Positions 1 to 5,641 of a DNA stretch of 5,641 bases are shown here, piece by piece. Position numbers and translations under genes: made by a program. The notes below the pieces were generated by a model that saw only the letters and a program-made list of their open reading frames with translations, was not told the DNA's origin and searched no databases. The first letter of the stretch is position 1; every line of letters starts with the position of its first letter. Origin of the DNA: Candidatus Pollutiaquabacter sp. (lineage in GTDB: Bacteria; Bacteroidota; Bacteroidia; AKYH767-A; 2013-40CM-41-45); the NCBI GenBank assembly GCA_903854075.1, contig CAINVI010000143.1, positions 1 through 5,641 on the forward strand, in the 5' to 3' direction.

Positions 1-360
1 AATTTTTGCGGCGATCTCCGCCGGTAGTTTATCCACAGGAAATCCCAGGATGGCCACTGCCATGAGTGGAGATCCTCCCATGGCATAAACATCACTGATG
101 GAATTGGCGGCAGCAATTCTTCCAAAGTCGAACGGATCGTCGACAACCGGTGTAAAAAAATCTACCGTACTGATCAGGCATAAGCCGTTCTGGAGCTCCA
201 TAATGGCAGCATCGTCGTTGGATTCATTACCGACCAATAAGTTAGGAAATGATGGCTTCACCGATTTCTGATGAAGAATAGATTCAAGCACCGCTGGTGC
301 AATTTTGCAGCCGCAGCCCGAACCTTTAGAAAATTGAGTCAGCCGTATTGCTTCGCTCAT
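1..360 (-). CDS. selD: Selenide, water dikinase (selenophosphate synthase), N-terminal part, cut by window edge
   Basis: SelD makes selenophosphate from selenide and ATP in the cytoplasm; selenophosphate is the selenium donor for selenouridine in tRNA and for selenocysteine. Only the first 120 residues are present; the 3' end lies beyond position 1. The translation follows my memory of E. coli SelD closely, with one residue fewer near the N terminus. The glycine-rich catalytic loop GCGCK has Cys16 and Lys19, matching E. coli Cys17 and Lys20. Metal-binding aspartates appear at Asp50 (GNESNDDAA), Asp67 (STVDFF) and Asp90 (SISDVYAMGG). The catalytic position is an ordinary TGC cysteine codon, so this is the Cys form and not a selenoprotein. 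The ATG at 360 gives the family's usual N terminus. The gene lies 11 bases after the mnmH stop with no promoter visible between, so it is probably the second gene of an mnmH-selD operon. Only the missing C-terminal part is unverified. Confidence 0.97.
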   Translation of the reverse strand, partial: MSEAIRLTQFSKGSGCGCKIAPAVLESILHQKSVKPSFPNLLVGNESNDDAAIMELQNGLCLISTVDFFTPVVDDPFDFGRIAAANSISDVYAMGGSPLMAVAILGFPVDKLPAEIAAKI

Positions 361-371
361 TTCGATAGTGT

Positions 372-1355
372 TTAAAGTTGAGCAGCGCGTTCAATAAAAG
401 CAGCTGCTATATTTGCCGGGGATACATCATCCGGCCAATCGATAGTATGAATAGAGCCAAGGGAACGTAAATCATTTCCGTGACCGTAAGTCTTATCGTA
501 ATACTGAAGCAGGACATCTAGCCAATCACTCATTCTATTTTCTTCCAGCGCATTGAGTGCTTCCTGTAATCGTAATCCACCGAGCCGCTTTTTTAATCGG
601 GAAGTACATTCTTCCAATTCAGGCTTCGAAAACGTTCCGTAATCCTCAAGAATACGTTTTTTACGGCGCGTGACCGATACATTGACTTCGATTACCGGTG
701 CCGTCCGCATCAATTCATAAACGGCGTCATTGACTTTAACTTTTCCAATGGAACGGCTTTCATTTTCCAGCCAAAGTATCCGGTTGGGATCCATCGTTTC
801 CCAAAGCCGGGCCAGTTCATTTTCGAATTGTTCAACTGTTGGCTGTGGTGGCTGACCTAATGCTCCAAAAGCAGACCCTTTATGGTTTACCAGGGCTTCC
901 AAATCAATGACCTGTTCGCCTTTGGCCAGTAAACCTTCGAGCAATTCCGTTTTTCCACTACCCGTTTTTCCGCCAACGATTACTACTTTACGCGGTTGCT
1001 GCAATATTTCAAGGACGCGCGTGCGATAGGCTTTATAACCGCCTTTCAGCAATGTGACGTTGAACCCGGCTAATCCCAACACCCAACTTAAAATACCACT
1101 GCGCATGCCGCCACGCCAACAATATACAGTGATTTCACGCTCAGCAGTCATCGCTCTAGCTTGTCGCACCAGGTCACCGAATTTGGGTCCGACCAAGTCA
1201 AAACCCTTCAATACAGCAGCTTCCCGACCGGCTTGCTTATACAACGTACCGATAATCTTCCGGTGTTCATCGTCGAGCAGTGGAAGGTTCAGCGCACCGG
1301 GAATATGGGCCTGTTGGTATTCAGAAGGACTTCTTGCGTCAAGAATTATAGACAT
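372..1355 (-). CDS. mnmH: tRNA 2-selenouridine synthase (MnmH/SelU/YbbB)
   Basis: This enzyme converts 2-thiouridine at wobble position 34 of certain tRNAs to 2-selenouridine, using selenophosphate and passing through a geranylated intermediate. The 327-residue product has an N-terminal rhodanese domain (about 1-115) with catalytic Cys79 in YCWRGGMRSG. A P-loop domain follows, with Walker A GKTGSGKT at 129-136 and, further on, the family motif DLEALVNHKGSAFG. I chose the ATG at 1355 because rhodanese homology begins at once (MSIILDARSPSEY). The open frame runs upstream to 1505, but those 50 residues do not look like rhodanese, would overlap the start of mutL, and would cover a promoter-like box. 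The chosen start makes the protein shorter than E. coli YbbB (about 364 residues), lacking the short helix before the first strand. Its partner selD follows 11 bases downstream, which strongly supports the function. Stop is TAA at 374-372. Confidence 0.95.
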   Translation of the reverse strand: MSIILDARSPSEYQQAHIPGALNLPLLDDEHRKIIGTLYKQAGREAAVLKGFDLVGPKFGDLVRQARAMTAEREITVYCWRGGMRSGILSWVLGLAGFNVTLLKGGYKAYRTRVLEILQQPRKVVIVGGKTGSGKTELLEGLLAKGEQVIDLEALVNHKGSAFGALGQPPQPTVEQFENELARLWETMDPNRILWLENESRSIGKVKVNDAVYELMRTAPVIEVNVSVTRRKKRILEDYGTFSKPELEECTSRLKKRLGGLRLQEALNALEENRMSDWLDVLLQYYDKTYGHGNDLRSLGSIHTIDWPDDVSPANIAAAFIERAAQL

Positions 1356-1361
1356 GGAAAG

Positions 1362-1390
1362 GTAAAGATAAGCAATCAGGCTTTCAGCAA
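1362..1390 (-). promoter_or_regulatory. Putative Bacteroidota-type promoter of mnmH-selD
   Basis: On the minus strand TATCTTTAC (1370 to 1362) resembles the Bacteroidota -7 element TAnnTTTG, with A in place of the final G. A TTG at 1390-1388 lies 17 bases upstream and could serve as the -33 element. The box ends 6 bases before the mnmH ATG at 1355, so transcription would start at or within a few bases of the start codon, giving a nearly leaderless message. This is inferred from motif and position only. Confidence 0.5.
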
Positions 1391-1395
1391 TGGGA

Positions 1396-1430
1396 TTCTG
1401 AATCAATTCGGGCAATTTCCGTATCTTTAC
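1396..1430 (+). promoter_or_regulatory. Putative Bacteroidota-type promoter of the mutL operon
   Basis: TATCTTTAC at 1422-1430 is the same 9-mer found in mirror orientation before mnmH and resembles the -7 element TAnnTTTG. The upstream element is weak: only TTCTG at 1396-1400 sits at about the right distance. The box ends 10 bases before the mutL ATG at 1441, leaving room for a leader of only a few bases. No other promoter-like sequence is evident between the divergent genes. This is inferred from motif and position only. Confidence 0.45.
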
Positions 1431-1440
1431 GGACCAGACC

Positions 1441-3258
1441 ATGACGGATATTATACAACTTTTACCGGATGCGGTGGCGAACCAAATTGCGGCAGGTGAA
1501 GTCATTCAGCGGCCTGCTTCCGCTGTTAAGGAATTGCTTGAAAATGCCATTGATGCGGGAAGTACGCAAATTGAGGTGTTTGTCAAGGATTCCGGAAAAA
1601 CATTATTGCAGATAGTCGATAACGGTTGTGGGATGAGTGCCACGGACGCCCGTATGTCATTCGAACGTCATGCCACCTCCAAAATCCGTTCAGCCCATGA
1701 TTTGTTCTCCATCCGTACGATGGGATTTAGAGGAGAGGCGCTGGCTTCAATTGCAGCCGTTGCCCAGGTGGAATTAAAAACACGGCGACATGATGATGAA
1801 GTCGGCACGTTGATACGTATCGAAGCATCTGAGGTAAAAGATCAGGAGCCGGTCAGCACACCTGTAGGAACTTCGTTTTCGGTAAAGAACCTTTTCTACA
1901 ATATCCCTGCACGAAGGAATTTCCTCAAATCGAATCCAGTCGAAACCCGCCACATCATTGATGAATTCGAACGCGTAGCGCTGGCCAATTGCCAGGTAGC
2001 TATGTCGCTGCACCAAAACGGCATGGAAGTTTTCCGATTACCCGTCGGAAATCTGCGGCAACGGATCGTAAATATCTACGGAACAAACTATAACGAGCGC
2101 CTCGTACCTGTCCAAGAAGACACGATGATGATGAAGGTACAGGGATTCGTGGGCAAACCTGAATTCGCCAAGAAGTCGCGTGGTGAACAGTTTTTCTTTG
2201 TGAATAATCGTTTCATCAAAGATCATTACTTGCACCACGCGGTGGCGAATGCATTCGATGAATTATTACCCAAAGACAGTTATCCGTCGTACTGGATTTA
2301 TCTGGAAATTGATCCGTCCAAGATTGATGTGAATATTCATCCGACAAAGACGGAAATAAAATTCGAAGATGAACGGGCTGTTTACGCCATCATCCGCGCT
2401 GCGGTAAAACGTTCTTTAGGACAATACAGCGTATCGCCTACTCTTGACTTTGATAAAGAGCGGGCTTTCGATGTGCCGTACAGCGATCAGTTCAAGCCGG
2501 TAAACAAGCCCGGTGTGACCATTAATACCAGTTACAATCCCTTCGAGCGCGAGCGTGAAAGCAAGCCAATACAGACGGCGGGGTGGGAAAAACTGTACGA
2601 AGGATTGCGGAATGAGCCTCCTGCAGTAACTACAGACCTCCCTGCCACCGAACTCCCCCTAGAGCAGGCACTAAACCATCCGACAAGTATCGTGTTTGAT
2701 GGACCTTTCCAGCTTTCCAATGCAGTAATCGTTGTTCAATTATCCGGTGCCGGAATGATGATGATTGACCAGCAATCGGCGCATGAGCGGATTCTTTTTG
2801 AACGCTTTCTACGTCATTCAGAAAATCAGGTAGGCACACAGCACGATATGTTTCCGGTAACCCTTCAATTCACGGCCCAGGATGCTTTGGTAATTACCGA
2901 GTTACAGGAGGAATTGCGCAATTTCGGATTTGATCTCCGTGACTTCGGACGCAACAGCTTTGTCTTGCACGGACGGCCGGATATGATCGAGAAGGGAACC
3001 GAAAAAGAAACACTGGAAAAAATCATAGAAGCCTATACTCATTTTCAATCAGTGCAGGCTTCGGATGTTCACAAACAAATGGCTACTTCTTTAGCGCGTT
3101 CGTTGTCCGTAAAACGCGGAAGAAAACTTTCTACGCTGGAAATGCGACGATTGGTAGACGATTTATTAAAGTGCAAAGAACCGGGAATTGGAATCGACGG
3201 TAAATCCTGTTCCTGGATGCTTACTGCTGATGAAATCTTATCCAAACTGAAACGATGA
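1441..3258 (+). CDS. mutL: DNA mismatch repair protein MutL
   Basis: MutL links mismatch recognition by MutS to downstream strand removal. The 605-residue product has a clear N-terminal GHKL ATPase (about 1-330): ELLENAIDAG with Glu31 (general base) and Asn35 (Mg binding), DNGCGM at 60-65, RHATSKI at 76-82, and the lid motif GFRGEALASI from 95. A low-conservation linker (about 340-420) joins it to the C-terminal dimerisation domain. There the endonuclease motif DQHA(x)2E(x)4E appears as DQQSAHERILFE (443-454), with His changed to Gln and Ala to Ser. The ACR-type motif is ATSLARSL (548-555), without its cysteine. The CPHGRP motif is replaced by GIDGKSC (584-590). The ATP-dependent clamp function looks intact, but nicking activity is doubtful. 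The ATG at 1441 gives the expected MutL N terminus. The stop overlaps the next start as ATGA, suggesting translational coupling. It is the first gene of a four-gene plus-strand unit. Confidence 0.97.
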   Translation: MTDIIQLLPDAVANQIAAGEVIQRPASAVKELLENAIDAGSTQIEVFVKDSGKTLLQIVDNGCGMSATDARMSFERHATSKIRSAHDLFSIRTMGFRGEALASIAAVAQVELKTRRHDDEVGTLIRIEASEVKDQEPVSTPVGTSFSVKNLFYNIPARRNFLKSNPVETRHIIDEFERVALANCQVAMSLHQNGMEVFRLPVGNLRQRIVNIYGTNYNERLVPVQEDTMMMKVQGFVGKPEFAKKSRGEQFFFVNNRFIKDHYLHHAVANAFDELLPKDSYPSYWIYLEIDPSKIDVNIHPTKTEIKFEDERAVYAIIRAAVKRSLGQYSVSPTLDFDKERAFDVPYSDQFKPVNKPGVTINTSYNPFERERESKPIQTAGWEKLYEGLRNEPPAVTTDLPATELPLEQALNHPTSIVFDGPFQLSNAVIVVQLSGAGMMMIDQQSAHERILFERFLRHSENQVGTQHDMFPVTLQFTAQDALVITELQEELRNFGFDLRDFGRNSFVLHGRPDMIEKGTEKETLEKIIEAYTHFQSVQASDVHKQMATSLARSLSVKRGRKLSTLEMRRLVDDLLKCKEPGIGIDGKSCSWMLTADEILSKLKR

Positions 3259-4112
3259 ATTACCAGGAATACCGTCCCAACCGTTTCTCCATTTTACCAG
3301 AAGTGGTGAAGAACATTCTCATCATCAACGGTATCTTTTATTTTGCGACGGTCGTTCTCGAACAACGTGGAATTGACCTCACTGATCTGCTTGGCTTACA
3401 CTATTTCACCAGTGAAAAGTTCAGAATCTGGCAATTCATCACTTACATGTTCATGCATGGTAGTTTTTACCATATTTTCTTTAACATGTTCGCGGTCTGG
3501 ATGTTTGGCGCAGCCATTGAAAATGTCTGGGGAGGAAAACGGTTTCTGATCTTCTACCTGTTAACCGGATTAGGCGCTGCTGTAGCGCATTACGGCATCG
3601 TAGCGTATGAGCTTCACCCCTGGATTTCCATGATGGATGATTATACCATAGCACCAACACTGGAACAATTACAATTCATTCAAGGATCCGATATATTCTC
3701 GATGTATAGTTCCCGTGATCTTATACAGCACAATTCGGAGTTCACGGCCGAATTTAACACCATCTACATGACGAGTCCCGAGCAAGCTCTCAGGTACAGT
3801 GCCGATTACATGGAAATCTTAAAAACCGATCTGCTCAATGCGCCGGTCGTTGTCGGTGCGTCTGGCGCAGTATTCGGACTTCTTCTGGCGTACGGAATGA
3901 TATTCCCGGACAGCATCATTTACATTTACTTCGCGCTGCCGATTAAGGCTAAGTACTTTGTCATATTGTACGGCGCGATAGAACTCTTTACCGGAATTGC
4001 CAATCAACCAGGCGACAATGTCTCACACTTCGCTCATCTGGGCGGATTACTTACCGGATTGATCGTCATATATTATTGGAAATACAAGCAACGCAACCGT
4101 TATCGATACTAA
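3255..4112 (+). CDS. Rhomboid-family intramembrane serine protease (first of two)
   Basis: Rhomboids cleave membrane-protein substrates inside the lipid bilayer of the inner membrane; this one's substrate is unknown. The 285-residue product shows about six hydrophobic segments (roughly 17-35, 68-89, 97-116, 198-215, 219-240, 256-275). The catalytic set is complete: H68-x4-H73-x3-N77 (oxyanion region), nucleophile Ser203 in GASG, and His261 in AHLGG. Between the third and fourth segments lies a long polar insert (about 118-196) rich in aromatic and acidic residues. It is far longer than the corresponding loop of E. coli GlpG and may gate or recognise substrate. The start ATG at 3255 overlaps the mutL stop by four bases (ATGA), with no Shine-Dalgarno sequence, so reinitiation after mutL translation is likely. 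The N-terminal stretch NRFSILPEVVKNILIIN fits Bacteroidota rhomboids as I recall them. It ends 6 bases before the second rhomboid gene. Confidence 0.94.
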   Translation: MNYQEYRPNRFSILPEVVKNILIINGIFYFATVVLEQRGIDLTDLLGLHYFTSEKFRIWQFITYMFMHGSFYHIFFNMFAVWMFGAAIENVWGGKRFLIFYLLTGLGAAVAHYGIVAYELHPWISMMDDYTIAPTLEQLQFIQGSDIFSMYSSRDLIQHNSEFTAEFNTIYMTSPEQALRYSADYMEILKTDLLNAPVVVGASGAVFGLLLAYGMIFPDSIIYIYFALPIKAKYFVILYGAIELFTGIANQPGDNVSHFAHLGGLLTGLIVIYYWKYKQRNRYRY

Positions 4113-4118
4113 TTCGAC

Positions 4119-4997
4119 ATGGCAGGTATCCTATCCAATATTCGATATCAGATTCGCACAGCAGATACCTTACAACGGTTAATCGGCTTTAATGTATTGT
4201 TATTCGCCGTACTTCGTATCGGCCATGCATTTTCAGGTTTATTCCTTCATCCGGTATGGAGTGAAATGAGTGTGATGCATTGGCTCGCACTACCGGCCAG
4301 TTTTATTTCGCTGCTGCACAAACCCTGGACATTGATGTCGTATATGTTCCTGCATTGGGACTTTATGCATCTGCTTTACAACATGCTGATGTTGTTTTGG
4401 TTTGGACAGATTTTCAAGGAATACCTGGGCGAAAAAAAACTAGTTGGCACCTATCTGCTGGGAGGATTATTGGGAGCATTCGCTTTTATGGCTGCGTTCA
4501 ATTTCTTCCCGCTTTTTGATGTTCAACGGCAAACAGCCCTTGCACTGGGCGCCTCTGCCAGTGTGCTGGCTATCGCAGTAGCTACAGCTACCCTATTGCC
4601 CGACTATCAACTATCGTTACTACTGTTTGGACCCGTCCGGCTAAAATGGATCATCCTTGTCATACTTTTCCTGGATCTTATCAGTATCAGCTCTTCCAAC
4701 GCCGGCGGACATATCGCGCACCTTGGAGGCGCAGCCTTCGGCTATTTTTATATTCTCATGCTTCGTCGAGGTACCGACTTAACCGCTTGGTTGCAGCGAC
4801 TTACTTTTCCCGGAGAAAAATCCCGATTAAAAACCGTTTATCGCTCGCAACGCAGCAGTGATGACCGTTTTGTTTCGGATAAAAAACATAGGGAAGAGCG
4901 ACTCGATGCAATCTTAGATAAAATCAGTAAGTCGGGTTACGAAAGTCTGACCAAGGACGAGCGAGATTTTTTGTTTAACGCCAGCAAAGACAACTGA
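4119..4997 (+). CDS. Rhomboid-family intramembrane serine protease (second of two), with C-terminal cytoplasmic tail
   Basis: This 292-residue protein is a rhomboid clearly different from its upstream neighbour. Hydrophobic segments lie near 20-42, 78-97, 106-126, 140-160, 163-183 and 196-215. H79-x4-H84-x3-N88, Ser146 and His201 (in GGHIAHLGG) match the catalytic framework. The serine motif reads GASA instead of the usual GxSG, so the residue after the nucleophile is Ala147. The dyad itself is present and activity is still likely. It lacks the long insert of the first rhomboid and instead has a charged, probably cytoplasmic tail of about 75 residues (218-292). The tail ends in a conserved-looking module, DAILDKISKSGYESLTKDER and what follows, which I recall at the C terminus of other Bacteroidota rhomboids (possibly DUF6576). 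The gene starts 6 bases after the preceding stop, and its TGA shares one base with the next gene's ATG. Substrate unknown. Confidence 0.93.
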   Translation: MAGILSNIRYQIRTADTLQRLIGFNVLLFAVLRIGHAFSGLFLHPVWSEMSVMHWLALPASFISLLHKPWTLMSYMFLHWDFMHLLYNMLMLFWFGQIFKEYLGEKKLVGTYLLGGLLGAFAFMAAFNFFPLFDVQRQTALALGASASVLAIAVATATLLPDYQLSLLLFGPVRLKWIILVILFLDLISISSSNAGGHIAHLGGAAFGYFYILMLRRGTDLTAWLQRLTFPGEKSRLKTVYRSQRSSDDRFVSDKKHREERLDAILDKISKSGYESLTKDERDFLFNASKDN

Positions 4998-5641
4998 TGC
5001 AAGAGCCGTTGGAAAAGAAATATTCGTTTCCACACCGAGTATTCTGGATACTGAACATTGCGGCAGTTATCGGCTTAATTTTCTCGTATATGGCGAGCCG
5101 AATATCGCCAGACGATATCTGGTGGCTGGCGCTATTCGGTCTTGGCTTTGGCACCTTGTTCGTACTCAACCTGGGTTTTATCGTCTTATGGCGTTGGCGA
5201 AAAAGCAGAAAATACCTATTGTCGCTGGTAATCTGCGTGCTCGGCGTCGGCAAAATTTTCGACATCGCAGAGCCCTCCATTTTTCGCGCGAAAGCTCCTG
5301 ATCTTTCCCGAAATATCGAACCCGTTAAGTTGATGTCGTTCAATGTCCGGCTTTTCGATTTATACAACTGGTTTCACAGTGACGAAACACGCGGGAAGAT
5401 TTTCAATTTTCTGCGCGAAGAAAATCCGGATATCGTCTGCTTTCAAGAATTCTACACGAATAACCGAAAGAAGCCCGCACTGAATAATAAAGATGCCTTG
5501 ACACGTGTACTGCAAGCACCTTATTCGCACATTGAATACACTGTTTCTATGCACGGCACAGACTACTTTGGCATTGCCACATACAGTAAATATCCAATCA
5601 TCCGGAGAGGAGCCCACCATTTCAAGAAAAGAGGAGGCAAT
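4997..5641 (+). CDS. Membrane-anchored endonuclease/exonuclease/phosphatase (EEP) family protein, N-terminal part, cut by window edge
   Basis: The frame is open from the ATG at 4997 to the window end (215 residues). The start overlaps the rhomboid stop as TGATG. The N-terminal 90 residues contain three hydrophobic segments (about 15-33, 42-66, 72-88). From about 110 the DNase I-like metal-dependent hydrolase fold begins: KLMSFNVRLFD with Asn116, then NPDIVCFQEFY with the metal-binding Glu151, then GIATYSKYPII. These are the first core motifs of the EEP superfamily, whose members cut nucleic acids, phospholipids or phosphate esters. The later catalytic Asp and His motifs lie outside the window, so activity and substrate cannot be judged. 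With three membrane segments and a short basic N terminus, the catalytic domain could face the periplasm, which would argue against a role in chromosomal repair; this topology is inferred. It is the fourth gene of the mutL unit. Confidence 0.9.
   Translation, partial: MQEPLEKKYSFPHRVFWILNIAAVIGLIFSYMASRISPDDIWWLALFGLGFGTLFVLNLGFIVLWRWRKSRKYLLSLVICVLGVGKIFDIAEPSIFRAKAPDLSRNIEPVKLMSFNVRLFDLYNWFHSDETRGKIFNFLREENPDIVCFQEFYTNNRKKPALNNKDALTRVLQAPYSHIEYTVSMHGTDYFGIATYSKYPIIRRGAHHFKKRGGN

Noticed and set aside
301..360. Possible selenocysteine codon in SelD
   Set aside because: The catalytic position and its neighbour are both TGC cysteine codons; there is no in-frame TGA.
361..371. Promoter or terminator between mnmH and selD
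   Set aside because: The gap is only 11 bases and shows no hairpin or promoter-like element.
1362..1430. The 9-base inverted repeat as a hairpin or terminator
   Set aside because: The arms are 51 bases apart, AT-rich, and each sits at a promoter position before a gene; there is no upstream gene end for a terminator to serve.
1054..1499. Plus-strand open frames at 1054-1365 and 1161-1499
   Set aside because: They lie antisense to well-supported mnmH and partly overlap mutL; the proteins resemble no family I know and look like shadow frames.
1356..1505. N-terminal extension of mnmH up to an ATG at 1505
   Set aside because: The extra 50 residues do not resemble the rhodanese N terminus, overlap the first codons of mutL on the other strand, and span the likely mnmH promoter box.
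1459..4060. Repeated TTACCGGAT-like strings in several genes
   Set aside because: They fall at irregular spacing and in coding sequence, where they encode family residues such as Leu-Thr-Gly; no array or site structure is apparent.
4975..5620. Minus-strand open frames at 4975-5367 and 5360-5620
   Set aside because: They are antisense to the EEP gene, whose frame carries clear motifs and membrane segments; the minus products show no recognisable domain.

Overview
The window is a piece of a bacterial chromosome, most likely from the phylum Bacteroidota. Three things point there. The run mutL, rhomboid, rhomboid, membrane endonuclease/exonuclease/phosphatase protein is, from my memory of the phylum, a familiar Bacteroidota gene order. 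No start codon in the window has a clear Shine-Dalgarno sequence. The only intergenic region of any size carries two TATCTTTAC boxes that resemble the Bacteroidota -7 promoter element (TAnnTTTG). I cannot assign a family or genus.

The layout is two divergent transcription units separated by an 85-base gap at 1356-1440. On the minus strand, mnmH (tRNA 2-selenouridine synthase, 1355 down to 372) is followed after 11 bases by selD (selenophosphate synthase, 360 down to 1, cut by the window edge). These two form a compact selenium pathway: SelD makes selenophosphate and MnmH uses it to replace sulfur in 2-thiouridine at the tRNA wobble position.

On the plus strand, mutL (1441-3258) is followed by two rhomboid intramembrane serine proteases (3255-4112 and 4119-4997) and by the start of a membrane-anchored endonuclease/exonuclease/phosphatase-fold protein (4997 to the edge). 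Junctions are -4, +6 and -1 bases, so these four genes are almost certainly one transcript with coupled translation. Why a mismatch-repair gene travels with two membrane proteases and a membrane hydrolase is not explained by the sequence.

Coding density is very high, with no stretch over 300 bases lacking a gene, and no tRNA, rRNA, CRISPR array, insertion sequence or phage gene was seen. This looks like ordinary core chromosome, and I do not see a convincing new system. The points most worth a second look are the eroded endonuclease motifs in MutL, the mirrored near-leaderless promoters, and the two rhomboids with different active-site surroundings.
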